Shown piece after piece: positions 32,814-42,071 of a DNA stretch of 51,945 nucleotides. The notes beneath the pieces are model-generated. The model ran no database searches. It saw only the letters and a list, made by a program, of their open reading frames with translations, and was not told the DNA's origin. The position numbers and the translations under genes were made by a program. The stretch's first letter is position 1. The number at the start of each line of letters is the position of its first letter. Source of the DNA: Halieaceae bacterium (GTDB lineage Bacteria; Pseudomonadota; Gammaproteobacteria; Pseudomonadales; Halieaceae); contig DPGN01000016.1 in the NCBI GenBank assembly GCA_003523185.1, positions 1 through 51,945 on the forward strand. The letters run 5' to 3'.

Positions 32814-33733
32814 AGTCGCACCTCGTACTGCTGAAGCGTCGAGTCAACCCAGTCTTGAATGGCCTGATCGTCTAAATCCCGGCGAATGTCGCGGCGTAAA
32901 TCCTGCGCTACCTCGGCAAAGCTTTTCACTCGGCTTTCTGCAATGTCATCGACCCATACCCAGTGGCTACCGAATATAGATCGAATGGGCCCCACCCATT
33001 CGCCCAGCGACTCTGCTTGAGACGCAAAGCCATAGGCAAACTCATCACCAAACTGCCGAGAGATCTCCGGCAAACTTCGTTCCTGGAACTGATACCCCGC
33101 TAGGAAGACGTCACCCACCTCTCGGGCTTGCTCAGGGCTTGCATCATCACCCAGCCGTGCAAGCAGCTTCGACCGCTTCTCATCAGACGCGTCATCACGA
33201 AGAAAAACGTGCCTGAAGCTATAGCGCACAGGCACCCGAAAATTATCCCGTTGTGCCTCGTACCCAACTTGCAAATCCTGCTCGGTAATCGTGGGATTTC
33301 CTCGACTGGCCACGATGAGTGTTTCCATCACCTGCACCGTGCGTCGGCGAATCACCTCATCTGCGAGATGCAGGCGCAGTTCAAAGGCTTCGGTCAGCAG
33401 CGTTTGGTCATCGACATCTCGCTCGGGATCCATAAAGCGCATATTACGGATGAGACGGCGCTGAACCACTTGGTCCTGTTGAATAAAACCGCGGCCCAGT
33501 GCCTCTATGAACAGCAACTCGTCGCGTATTTCTCGCTCTTTGATGGCAACTCGTTGCGACTCATTGAGCTCTGCTCCCTGAAGCTGAGACAACGCATCAG
33601 CTTGCAGCGCTACGCGCTCTGCATTAGGTGGCCCAATGACAGGTTTAGGTTCTGGGAAGAACGTTCGGTCGAGAACGAAGAGACCTAACCCAATGATCAC
33701 AAACTGACCCCAGACAGATCGAAACAACCGCAT
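32810..33733 (-). CDS. PpiC-like peptidyl-prolyl isomerase
   Basis: A 307-residue membrane-anchored protein. One N-terminal hydrophobic segment (residues 8-24, GQFVIIGLGLFVLDRTF) is followed by a chaperone-like helical region and a parvulin-type domain: VRYSFRHVFLRDD, then EFAYGFASQAESLGEWVGPIRS. ATG 33733 was preferred to 33751 because GGGGGAGGG lies between them as the ribosome site. Faces the periplasm by topology. Stop overlaps the HupE-like start, so the two are translated together. Confidence 0.82.
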   Translation of the reverse strand: MRLFRSVWGQFVIIGLGLFVLDRTFFPEPKPVIGPPNAERVALQADALSQLQGAELNESQRVAIKEREIRDELLFIEALGRGFIQQDQVVQRRLIRNMRFMDPERDVDDQTLLTEAFELRLHLADEVIRRRTVQVMETLIVASRGNPTITEQDLQVGYEAQRDNFRVPVRYSFRHVFLRDDASDEKRSKLLARLGDDASPEQAREVGDVFLAGYQFQERSLPEISRQFGDEFAYGFASQAESLGEWVGPIRSIFGSHWVWVDDIAESRVKSFAEVAQDLRRDIRRDLDDQAIQDWVDSTLQQYEVRL

Positions 33734-33756
33734 TACTACACCCTCCCCCAAGAGCG

Positions 33757-34323
33757 CTAAAAGTGCGTGATGAAATTCTCTGAGTCAAGAGCCGGCGTCA
33801 GTTTTGAAGGGCCTTGGCGTGTGCCCAAATAAAGGAACCCGATTACCTCATCTTTGTCACCACCGCCAAGCGCGGAGATCACATGCGGGTCGGTGGCATA
33901 CAGACCAGTTCGCCACATTGAACCAAAGCCAAGGGCATTGGCAGCAAGCGACATGGCATACGTGGCAGCGGCTGCAGAGCCAATCTGCTCATTGCGCTCA
34001 ACCTTTGGGTGATCTTTAAACTTAAGCAGTACCGCAATAACCACAGGAGCACGCAATGGTGCTTTGAGTGCCTTGTTCAGCTGCGCTTCGTCAGTCACAC
34101 CGCGAAGTTTCAAGCTTTCGTTTAGCACCACACCAAGGGCGTCTCTACGCTCGCCTTCCACAATGACAAAGTGCCACGGTCGCTGCATGGCATGATCAGG
34201 CGCCCGCATGCCAGCACGAATAATGGTGGCGAGCTCATCCTGCGAGGGTCCAGGGAAACCGAGACTCGCGTGCGATACGCGCTGAGTGAGTAATTGAATA
34301 GTGGATGAGGGATTATCTGTCAT
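33757..34323 (-). CDS. Nitroreductase family protein (YdjA-like)
   Basis: A 188-residue FMN-dependent nitroreductase of the small YdjA type. The N-terminal RVSHASLGFPGPSQDELATIIRAGMRAPDH places FMN-contacting residues as expected, and the mid region PWHFVIVEGERRDALG and C-terminal EVIGFLYLGTRQG are typical. Dimeric flavoprotein by family. Substrate not determined. Second nitroreductase of this window (see 39730). Confidence 0.9.
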   Translation of the reverse strand: MTDNPSSTIQLLTQRVSHASLGFPGPSQDELATIIRAGMRAPDHAMQRPWHFVIVEGERRDALGVVLNESLKLRGVTDEAQLNKALKAPLRAPVVIAVLLKFKDHPKVERNEQIGSAAAATYAMSLAANALGFGSMWRTGLYATDPHVISALGGGDKDEVIGFLYLGTRQGPSKLTPALDSENFITHF

Positions 34324-34350
34324 GAATAAAGTTTAACAGTCACTCGCGCA

Positions 34351-36153
34351 TTAGGTCTCTAGGAGCCAATCGGATGGCATGAGCCTGTCATTGGTCGATA
34401 TTTCAACATCTCCCAATTTGAGCTTCCCCAGCTCCGCCTCGATATCACTATCGTCCAGCACACCGTCATTAAATCGGTAGAGTGGCTGCCAATCGCCAGA
34501 GAGACGAGCATCTTCGATATCCTGTCGGCGCTGCTGAGTCGCCTCAAACCGCGCCTGCCATGCATCGAGCACGCGTCCTCCATGCAGACCTTTGAGCAAT
34601 GAATGCGAAACCGCTGGGCTCATTACCGTAGCTGTTGCGTTATTCCCACCAAACCCTTTGCTATTAACCAGTGAATAAGCGCATTGGTTGGTCGGTGCGT
34701 TATCGAGCAAGAAGCTCAGTCTGTCGGTCTCAACATCCTCAGCAACTGTCCCAATCGTACCGATACCGGGTATCCAGCCGGAGTCCCAGACACCCAAGAG
34801 TGCAGAGAGCTGATCGCCGCCGGCGGCGCCGAGGGAGTGCCCGGTATGACTCTTAATTGCCGAGACGCGCCAGTCCGACACCCCCATGGCCTTCGCGACC
34901 GTACTCATGATCGCTGACTCGGTGGTTCTGTTTTGTGGTGTACCAGTCCCATGCGCCATGACCAAGCCCTGCGACCGGAAGACCGTATCACCAAGGATAT
35001 CGCGCGCTGCCTGCGCAGCACGGGCCATGGTGAGGTAATTACCAGGGCCGGGGCCCGGAATCGACTTCTTGGCGCCATCCGCATGGACCGATACGAAGGG
35101 CACGGCACCCAGGAGGGGCGCGCCCTGCTCTAGTGCCAACTCATCATCCATCAATACGAGAATCTGCGCCGATTCCGCCATGACAAAGCCACAGTTATTA
35201 CCGAAGGGCCGGCAGGCTGAACGATAATCAACCAAGCCATCTGAATCGATACCTTGCAACGCCCTCAATTCTTTATCTGTCGCCAGAGCACCCATGGCCA
35301 CATAGCCATCCATGAGGGATGGAAGGATGGGCGCCTCAGAGGCACCTATGACAGCAATGCGTGCGCGACCCGAGCGAATGTCGTCGACACCCCGCTGAAG
35401 GTTGTAGAGGAAGGTAGCGCAGGCTCCGAGCGCAGGGCCTGTCTGACCAAGCGACTTAAGCACATAGGCATTCAAAAAATCGCCCGGCATTTCTGCAAAG
35501 CCCAAGGGGCAATTCTTCGCTAATACCCGCTCGCCGCGCAATGCGGCTGTGAGCATGCCACCCGTCGCAGCCTCATCCAGCTGACCCATTGAGCTCGACA
35601 CATAAACACTGACGGCATCGGGTGATAAGCCGGCCGTCAACTGATCCCAATCCAAGCCCAAATCTGCCAACGCGTCCGACATGGCATAGATTGACATCTG
35701 CAGCCCCCTAGGATGATTTCGGGAGGTGTAAAGTGCGCCAGGATCAAAACCCGTAGGCAACTGACCCGCGACGCTGACATCAAATTCGCGTTCAGACGCG
35801 ACGTAAATGGTGTCACCCGAAGACAGTCCTCGAAGTGCATCAGTAGCCCGCGAGGTGGCAAAACCATCAGGGGTTAAATTGACGACTCCATACACATCAT
35901 CAACGCGGAACCGGTGATTCGTGGGAACAGCAGCGGGATCAAAGTGGGCACGCTCTATTTTCCGGACAAGCGTGCCATCCAGGACTTCGTCGACGTCCTG
36001 AGCATCCATCATTGCCGTCAATGCGCGCGCTGTTTCATCGCGCTTAGCCTGATCGAGCGAATCGAATACGAGTCGGTTGTGCGCATGCCGATGGGAGGTT
36101 CTTCCGGCCGTATTGATCCCCCCGGACGCAACGATGATGGGCAGCTTTGCCAT
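34351..36153 (-). CDS. fabY: FabY-type beta-ketoacyl-ACP synthase
   Basis: A 600-residue condensing enzyme. The catalytic Cys245 lies in GACATFLYN, His401 in VMAHGTGTPQNRTTES, and His439 in KSHTGHSLGAAGG; all three match the Cys-His-His site of elongating ketosynthases. Overall it matches Pseudomonas FabY (about 634 residues), which starts fatty-acid synthesis from acetyl-CoA. ATG 36153 was chosen over an ATG 26 codons upstream, which lies within the divergent regulator's leader. Divergent from an AraC/GlxA-type gene, 83 bases apart. Confidence 0.88.
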   Translation of the reverse strand: MAKLPIIVASGGINTAGRTSHRHAHNRLVFDSLDQAKRDETARALTAMMDAQDVDEVLDGTLVRKIERAHFDPAAVPTNHRFRVDDVYGVVNLTPDGFATSRATDALRGLSSGDTIYVASEREFDVSVAGQLPTGFDPGALYTSRNHPRGLQMSIYAMSDALADLGLDWDQLTAGLSPDAVSVYVSSSMGQLDEAATGGMLTAALRGERVLAKNCPLGFAEMPGDFLNAYVLKSLGQTGPALGACATFLYNLQRGVDDIRSGRARIAVIGASEAPILPSLMDGYVAMGALATDKELRALQGIDSDGLVDYRSACRPFGNNCGFVMAESAQILVLMDDELALEQGAPLLGAVPFVSVHADGAKKSIPGPGPGNYLTMARAAQAARDILGDTVFRSQGLVMAHGTGTPQNRTTESAIMSTVAKAMGVSDWRVSAIKSHTGHSLGAAGGDQLSALLGVWDSGWIPGIGTIGTVAEDVETDRLSFLLDNAPTNQCAYSLVNSKGFGGNNATATVMSPAVSHSLLKGLHGGRVLDAWQARFEATQQRRQDIEDARLSGDWQPLYRFNDGVLDDSDIEAELGKLKLGDVEISTNDRLMPSDWLLET

Positions 36154-36236
36154 AATTTTGTTACCACGAATACAACGCAATACCCTAGATTGTAGATAGC
36201 GACGTCGATATGATTTGTTTTTTACAGACAAAAATC

Positions 36237-37268
36237 ATGACAAAACCGACGGAAAAATTTCGCAGAACGGCCCAAAGACCCAGACGAACACCGAGAATAG
36301 GTGCACTTGTCCACGAGTTTGCATTGGCAAGTTCGGTTACTTTGCCCTCCGAGCTCGCTATGGCTGCCGCGCAAGCCAGCGGCCAAAGTACCGGCACTGG
36401 CGAGCTCCCCGTGACCTTATTTTCCCCCAAAGGGGGCCAAATCACGACCAGCGGTGGGCTAGAGTTTGCGACGCAACCTATTTCTGAGGCAGCGTCGCTT
36501 GATCTCCTTGTTATCGCTGCAATTTGGCGTGATCCGCGTCGTGTGATCAAACGCCATCCCGAGCTGATCCGTTTTATTGCGAAGCTGGTCAACCAAGGCT
36601 CTTCCATCGCCGCCGTCGGCACAGGCAGTTTCCTGTTAGCCGAGACAGGGCTTCTTGATAAAAAGCCGGCCACTACACACTGGTTTTGGTTGGACGAATT
36701 TGCATCGCGCTACACCGCCGTTGACCTACGCCGCGATGAACTCATCGTGCAGTCGGACAATCTCTACTGCGCGGGGAGCGTCAACTCCATCAGTGACTTG
36801 CTGGTCTACCTCATGGGTAATTTCTACAACACCAACATTGCACGCCACGTTGAAAACCAGTTCTCGCCTGAGATACGTCGGCGGTTTAAATCGACGCAGT
36901 TGGGTTCACAGGTTATTCGAGAGCATCGAGACGAGGTGGTTCTGGATGTCCAGATGTACCTGCAGGAGAAATTCACCCAGCCCCTCTCGATGGCTTCGAT
37001 TGCAACCACATTCGAGCTATCAGAGCGCACCCTGACGCGCCGCTTCCAGCGCGCCGCGGGTACTACACCATGGCAGTACTTGCTCAACCTGCGGCTGTCA
37101 GAGGCGGAATCGCTCTTGAGGACAACCAACTTGAGCATTACAGAGGTTGCAGCGGAGGTGGGCATGGTCGATTCGGCACATTTCGCTCGGCAATTTAAAA
37201 AGGTCAATCGGTTGAGTCCATCGGAGTACCGTAAAGCTGTAAAAGGAAAGGTGTTTTCACCTATTTAA
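36237..37268 (+). CDS. GlxA-type AraC family transcriptional regulator
   Basis: A 343-residue regulator with a DJ-1/PfpI-like N-terminal domain (about residues 22-200; AAVGTGSFLLAETGLLDKKPAT has the region of the nucleophile elbow but Gly in place of Cys) and two C-terminal helix-turn-helix motifs (SMASIATTFELSERTLTRRFQRAAG and ITEVAAEVGMVDSAHFARQFKK). The ATG at 36237 is taken as start; a near-frame ATG nine codons upstream is possible. It is divergent from fabY, so it may control it (inference). Effector unknown. Confidence 0.85.
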   Translation: MTKPTEKFRRTAQRPRRTPRIGALVHEFALASSVTLPSELAMAAAQASGQSTGTGELPVTLFSPKGGQITTSGGLEFATQPISEAASLDLLVIAAIWRDPRRVIKRHPELIRFIAKLVNQGSSIAAVGTGSFLLAETGLLDKKPATTHWFWLDEFASRYTAVDLRRDELIVQSDNLYCAGSVNSISDLLVYLMGNFYNTNIARHVENQFSPEIRRRFKSTQLGSQVIREHRDEVVLDVQMYLQEKFTQPLSMASIATTFELSERTLTRRFQRAAGTTPWQYLLNLRLSEAESLLRTTNLSITEVAAEVGMVDSAHFARQFKKVNRLSPSEYRKAVKGKVFSPI

Positions 37269-37350
37269 ACGTCCCCTCGCATTGTGGCGTCATCGCGCCT
37301 GTGGCTTAATCCACCCCCCCAATCAAGCTGACGCATAAACGGGACACAAC

Positions 37351-38529
37351 ATGTCAGAAGCAATCTATATTGTGGGCGGTGCCAGAACACCCATGGGTGG
37401 ACTGATGGGCGATCTTGCCTCAGTCTCAGCACCACAATTAGGCAGTACCGCGATTAAGGCCGCTGTTGAACGCGCCAATCTCGATGCAGCAGCCATTGAT
37501 GAAGTCTATATGGGCTGCGTACTGCCCGCAGGACTCAAGCAGTGCCCGGCGCGCCAGGCAGCTCGCTATGCCGGTGTGCCTGACCACGTAGGTGCCGTTA
37601 CCGTGAATAAGGCCTGCGGCAGTGGCATGCAGGCAACGATCTTTGGCATCGACAGTATCCGTGCCGGCACTAATAGCATTGCTATTGCCGGTGGTCTCGA
37701 GAGCATGTCGAACGCACCGCACCTGATGCCCTCAGGACGCGCAGGACAACGTCTGGGTCATACCAAGATATACGATCATATGTTCATGGACGGCTTGGAA
37801 GACGCCTACACAGGTGGCGCCATGGGTAGTTTTGCTCAGGCGACAGCCGATGAGCATGGTATTACGCGAGAAGCGATGGATGACTTCGCGATTGAGAGCC
37901 TGACACGCGCTAAAAATGCGATCGAACAAGGCCTGCTAAAGGCAGAAACGGCGCCCGTAGAGGTCAAGACACGACGAGAAACCATCACGATTGTCGATGA
38001 TGAGCAACCGCATAAAGGCCGCATCGACAAGATTCCAAGCTTGCGCGCGGCATTTGCACAAGACGGAACCATAACCGCGGCAAACGCCTCTTCTATCTCA
38101 GACGGTGCAAGCGCACTCATTTTGGCGAGTGAGTCAGCGGTCCAAGCCCATGGCCTAAAGCCAATGGCTAAGATCGTTGCGCATGCGCGCTCTAGCCGCC
38201 TGCCCGCAGAGTTCACATTGGCACCCGTTGATGCCATTTCTTCGCTGCTCGATAAAACCGGTTGGTCTACTGATGACGTAGATCTTTGGGAGATCAACGA
38301 GGCCTTTGCCATGGTCACCATGCTGGCAATGAAAGCGCACGGCCTCGATCACAGCAAAGTAAACGTTCATGGCGGCGCGTGCGCCCAAGGCCACCCTATT
38401 GGCTCAACTGGCTCTCGAATCATCGTCACGCTCATGCACGCAATGCATCACTATGGCAAGGATCGCGGTGTGGCCGCGCTCTGTATTGGTGGTGGTGAGG
38501 CTACTGCCGTTGCGATTGAGAAGTGCTAA
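37351..38529 (+). CDS. Acetyl-CoA acetyltransferase (thiolase)
   Basis: A 392-residue thiolase. The acyl-accepting Cys lies in VNKACGSGMQ, the His in HGGACAQGHPIGSTGSR and the proton-shuttling Cys in CIGGGEATAVAIE. Length matches biosynthetic thiolases such as PhaA/AtoB (about 393). Biosynthetic direction (acetoacetyl-CoA) is likely, beta-oxidation possible. It precedes ribBX by 52 bases in the same direction. Physiological reason for the pairing unclear. Confidence 0.92.
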   Translation: MSEAIYIVGGARTPMGGLMGDLASVSAPQLGSTAIKAAVERANLDAAAIDEVYMGCVLPAGLKQCPARQAARYAGVPDHVGAVTVNKACGSGMQATIFGIDSIRAGTNSIAIAGGLESMSNAPHLMPSGRAGQRLGHTKIYDHMFMDGLEDAYTGGAMGSFAQATADEHGITREAMDDFAIESLTRAKNAIEQGLLKAETAPVEVKTRRETITIVDDEQPHKGRIDKIPSLRAAFAQDGTITAANASSISDGASALILASESAVQAHGLKPMAKIVAHARSSRLPAEFTLAPVDAISSLLDKTGWSTDDVDLWEINEAFAMVTMLAMKAHGLDHSKVNVHGGACAQGHPIGSTGSRIIVTLMHAMHHYGKDRGVAALCIGGGEATAVAIEKC

Positions 38530-38581
38530 CAGCGAACTAAAGAAAGGCAGTAAAAGATCGTGCTAGAGCAGGAGAGTTAAG

Positions 38582-39691
38582 ATGGCACTCGATACCGTTC
38601 CAGACATTTTGGACGACATTCGCGAAGGTAAGATGGTCATCCTCATGGATGATGAGGACAGGGAAAACGAGGGAGACCTTGTAATCGCTGCCGAGAAAGT
38701 CACGCCAGAGATTATCAACTTCTTTGCCAGTGAGGCCTGCGGTCTGATTTGCATGCCTATCACCGCAGAGCGTGCGAGGCAGCTGCGAATACCACTGATG
38801 GTGCGTGACAACCGCTCTCAACACGAGACCAACTTCACCGTATCGATCGATGCTACGCACTCGGTAGGTCCCGGTGTCAGCGCGCGTCAACGAGCACATA
38901 CCATTCTTGAGGCCGTGAAAGCCGATGCGACGCCCTCTGATATTTCGCAACCTGGACATATCTTCCCCTTGGTCGCAAAACCCGGCGGTGTCCTGCAACG
39001 TGCGGGTCACACCGAGGCGGGTGTAGATCTAGCGCGCATGGCTGGCTGTGAGCCGGCCGCCGTCATTGTCGAGATCATGAATGAAGACGGCACAATGGCG
39101 CGACGGCCTGAGTTAGAGGTGTTTGCGAAAAAACATAATCTTCGTATTGGCACCATTGCCGATCTTATCGAGTATCGTGCCCTGCACGAACAGTCCGTAC
39201 GCTGCACTGGCGAATTCCCCATAGACACACAGTGGGGCAAGTTCACGCTGACAACGTTCGAAGACTTGGTCGACGGACAAATTCAATATGCGTTGCACCA
39301 GGGCGACCTCACTGCCGCAGACCTACCCGTGCGCATACAACCCATCAACACGCTCCGAGACGTATTGGGCACACGTCTACCGCAGGGATCTCAAGGTTGG
39401 TCTTACGAATCCGCCATGGCCTATATCGCTGAGCAAGGACGCGGTCTCGTCGTCATGCTGGGTGGCTGGGAGTCTCCAGAGGCAATCATGCGCAATATCG
39501 CAGAGCTTGCAGGTGAAGCTGCAACAGAGGCACCGCCCCAGAACTACAGAGTGATTGGCACGGGCGCACAGATACTCCGGCACCTAGGTGTTACAAACAT
39601 GAAAGTCATGTCCGCGCCGATCAAATTCAATGCAATATCTGGATTCCAGCTGGAAGTATCAGGCTTTATTTCGCGACCCAGCGAGAGCTAA
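38582..39691 (+). CDS. ribB: RibBX: DHBP synthase with degenerate GTP cyclohydrolase II domain
   Basis: A 369-residue protein. The first ~205 residues are a 3,4-dihydroxy-2-butanone 4-phosphate synthase with DDEDRENEGDLVIAAEKV, a basic-acidic catalytic motif, and GHTEAGVDLARMAG; it forms the four-carbon riboflavin precursor. The C-terminal half resembles GTP cyclohydrolase II (GTGAQILRHLGVTNMKVMS) but the zinc-cysteine motif is missing: the region VRIQPINTLRDVLGTRL has no Cys. Such RibBX proteins are described in Shewanella-type bacteria. GGAG lies upstream at good spacing. No FMN riboswitch is seen. Confidence 0.9.
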   Translation: MALDTVPDILDDIREGKMVILMDDEDRENEGDLVIAAEKVTPEIINFFASEACGLICMPITAERARQLRIPLMVRDNRSQHETNFTVSIDATHSVGPGVSARQRAHTILEAVKADATPSDISQPGHIFPLVAKPGGVLQRAGHTEAGVDLARMAGCEPAAVIVEIMNEDGTMARRPELEVFAKKHNLRIGTIADLIEYRALHEQSVRCTGEFPIDTQWGKFTLTTFEDLVDGQIQYALHQGDLTAADLPVRIQPINTLRDVLGTRLPQGSQGWSYESAMAYIAEQGRGLVVMLGGWESPEAIMRNIAELAGEAATEAPPQNYRVIGTGAQILRHLGVTNMKVMSAPIKFNAISGFQLEVSGFISRPSES

Positions 39692-39729
39692 TCGCTTTAC
39701 CCAAGCGTGGGCATCAATAGCATGTTTGC

Positions 39730-40401
39730 CTAGCTGTGGAACGTTACCGCTGACTCAAGATCGGTTCGATCTGTCACGACGTCGTTGATCGGTGTATCCA
39801 CAGGATAACCAAACGACAGACCAAACATCAACTTATGATGCTCTGGAACGTCAATCACTTCGCGAATCTGCTTTGCCATGAAGCCAAGCGCTGTCTGAGG
39901 GCAGGAGCCCAGGCCTTGGGCCGTTAAGCCCAGCATCACTGTTTGAGTGAACATCCCCAAATCACAGGCTTCACGTAGACCAAAGCCATCGGGCAACATG
40001 AAGAACGCCACAACCGGTGCATCAAAAAAGCGGAAGTTCCCCATGAACCATTCCTGCCTTTTGGCTTTTTCCTCACGTGGAATCCCAAGCGCGTCATAGA
40101 GCGCTTTAGCAGCGCCGTACTGACGATCCTTGTACACGCCCTCATAAACGCCGTCGTAAGGGAAGTCAGGCGCTACATCACCCATGGCGAAAGCCGCGGG
40201 CAGTTTTTCGCGCAATTGCTCGAGCTTGTCACCCGTCACAATATGTACAAACCATGGCTGGGTATTGCAGTTACTCGGCGCGCGAAGCGCAGGTGCAAAA
40301 ACGGCATCGATAATCTCTCGGCTGACCGGGTCAGATTTGAACGCGCGGATGGATCGCCGCTCGTTGACTATCGTCTGAAATGTTTCCGCTGTGCTACTCA
40401 T
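39730..40401 (-). CDS. Nitroreductase family protein
   Basis: A 223-residue FMN-dependent nitroreductase. The N-terminal IVNERRSIRAFKSDPVSREIIDAVFAPALRAPSNCNTQPWF is the classical FMN-binding start, with Ser-Asn-Cys-Asn contacting flavin. Later segments are ACDLGMFTQTVMLGLTAQGLGSCPQTALG and a MFGLSFGYPVD end. ATG 40401 has AGGT upstream; a further ATG 11 codons earlier is less likely. Substrate not determined. It differs from the nitroreductase at 33757 in length and subgroup. Confidence 0.92.
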   Translation of the reverse strand: MSSTAETFQTIVNERRSIRAFKSDPVSREIIDAVFAPALRAPSNCNTQPWFVHIVTGDKLEQLREKLPAAFAMGDVAPDFPYDGVYEGVYKDRQYGAAKALYDALGIPREEKAKRQEWFMGNFRFFDAPVVAFFMLPDGFGLREACDLGMFTQTVMLGLTAQGLGSCPQTALGFMAKQIREVIDVPEHHKLMFGLSFGYPVDTPINDVVTDRTDLESAVTFHS

Positions 40402-40519
40402 GACGCTACCTATTTCTATTTGTGCCGTCGGCAAACCAAAAAAGTCGATGCAGCGAGGCTACACCGACTTCTGAACTGAGTGAATAGCCCAACCGAGACT
40501 ATCCAGTGTCGTTACTTAT

Positions 40520-41992
40520 TTAGAAGGAACGAACACTTCCATCGGGGTTTAGTGGAGGTTCTTTATCAGCCGGCCAAGATGCATCAAAGCCCGCAACGCC
40601 TAATCGACTCGTTGGTGACTTTAAGGTCTCCGCTTGGCGCTTTGCGGGGGTGACACCTAACCATGCCAATGCCGTTTGCAATGATTCCTCATTGATATCA
40701 CCAAACGGGCGGGTGGCATCATCCGCAGCAGGAAGGAAAGTGAACCTACCTGTGCTCACCAGCCCATTGTAGTAACCTCCCTCACCGGCGCCATTCTGGA
40801 TTTCAAAAGCGATCAGCCTCAGTCGTGTCTCACAAGCATTAGGGTCCAGATCCCAAGCCCCTTGACCTACCGCCTTACCCGATGTTTCCGAGCCTACTAT
40901 CGCCACCTCAACATGCGGATCTAAGCTATTGATCAATAATTCACTCGCAGAGGCAGAGCCAAGTGTTGTGATAAATGCTATTCGATTGGGCGATGGCGCG
41001 AACGATTCCTGCAACTTTGAGAAACTTTCAACGCTATTTTCGGCTTGATGCTTGTCGTTCAAGTTTATGATGTAACTAGTTTGTCCCTGCGCTACATCAC
41101 CAGCGAGTAAATTCAGAAATGTCTCGGCTACCCTCAGTAGACCGCCGCCGTTATACCTGAGATCAATGACCAAATCGGTAACACCAGCTGCGGCAAAGGT
41201 CTCTGCGGCATCGCGGAGAGGTTGGTCGGCATCATCAATAAATGTCCTGAAATTAATATAGCCAACGGGATTACCGCCCTGAGTTGGTATCAAAGTAGGT
41301 GCACCCGCAATGGGTGGCGTTGACGTCTCAGCTGTTGTAACTGATATATCCTGCTCACTGCCGTCAGACGCAACACGAAAAATCGTTGTTTGAAGCTGGC
41401 CCCGCGGCCCAAAGACAGCCTCTGGTAGTTCCGCCGATTCGTCAGCAACTATTTGCTCCCACGAAACGAAACCATCACCCAGATCTACAGCTACCAAACG
41501 TTGGCCACGCCGTATTCCAGCCAAAAATGCCGGCCCCCCCTCGTAAGCATCGGAGAAATAAAAATCGCCGTTAATTAATCGATAGCGGACGCCATAGCCG
41601 TAAAAGGTCCCAGACTCGAATCGCTGGGTGTCTGCTTCTATTGTTGTCAAGTAAGAGAAACCAGGATCTCTTCCTGTGCTTTGGCAGTTTCCTGGTGTAT
41701 CAGCTAAGTCGCACCAAATAGGTCGCATGATGGCTCCCAAGTAATCCTGGGCATTTGAGTACTGACTCTTGTCAACATCTGCTAATTCGTCATACCAATA
41801 GTAGTAGTCCGTTGCCAGGTCCTCTACGAAGTCTATCTGAGCCGACACACCACAAGGGTCTGAGGTGCTTGAACCGCCACTCGATCCTCCTCCAGTGGGG
41901 TTCGACAACGATCCGCCACCGCCACCACCACCGCCACCGCATGCGGCAACCAAGACGCTTAAGCTCATAGCAAAAACTAGTTGCTTTGACAC
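40520..41992 (-). CDS. S41 family peptidase, lipoprotein
   Basis: A 490-residue protein with a lipoprotein signal (residues 1-18, ending LVAAC) then Gly- and Ser-rich linkers. The start is GTG 41992 with AAAGGAGGT four bases upstream, and an in-frame ATG further upstream was rejected on that basis. A PDZ-like middle region (about 130-190) precedes the tail-specific-protease domain: the serine-bearing TTLGSASASELLINS and the lysine of SETSGKAVGQGAW are the S41 dyad. Expected in the periplasm or outer membrane, perhaps degrading misfolded proteins. Confidence 0.85.
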   Translation of the reverse strand: MSKQLVFAMSLSVLVAACGGGGGGGGGSLSNPTGGGSSGGSSTSDPCGVSAQIDFVEDLATDYYYWYDELADVDKSQYSNAQDYLGAIMRPIWCDLADTPGNCQSTGRDPGFSYLTTIEADTQRFESGTFYGYGVRYRLINGDFYFSDAYEGGPAFLAGIRRGQRLVAVDLGDGFVSWEQIVADESAELPEAVFGPRGQLQTTIFRVASDGSEQDISVTTAETSTPPIAGAPTLIPTQGGNPVGYINFRTFIDDADQPLRDAAETFAAAGVTDLVIDLRYNGGGLLRVAETFLNLLAGDVAQGQTSYIINLNDKHQAENSVESFSKLQESFAPSPNRIAFITTLGSASASELLINSLDPHVEVAIVGSETSGKAVGQGAWDLDPNACETRLRLIAFEIQNGAGEGGYYNGLVSTGRFTFLPAADDATRPFGDINEESLQTALAWLGVTPAKRQAETLKSPTSRLGVAGFDASWPADKEPPLNPDGSVRSF

Positions 41993-42071
41993 GATACCTC
42001 CTTTGTTTAAATGCCACTTCTTAGGACGCAAGATAAGCAATGCGGACCATCCCGCCAAGTCTTGCATCGTC

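Noticed and set aside
33128..33688. A 186-codon open frame on the plus strand
   Set aside because: It is antisense to the PpiC-like gene, which has clear domain motifs and ATGA coupling to HupE.
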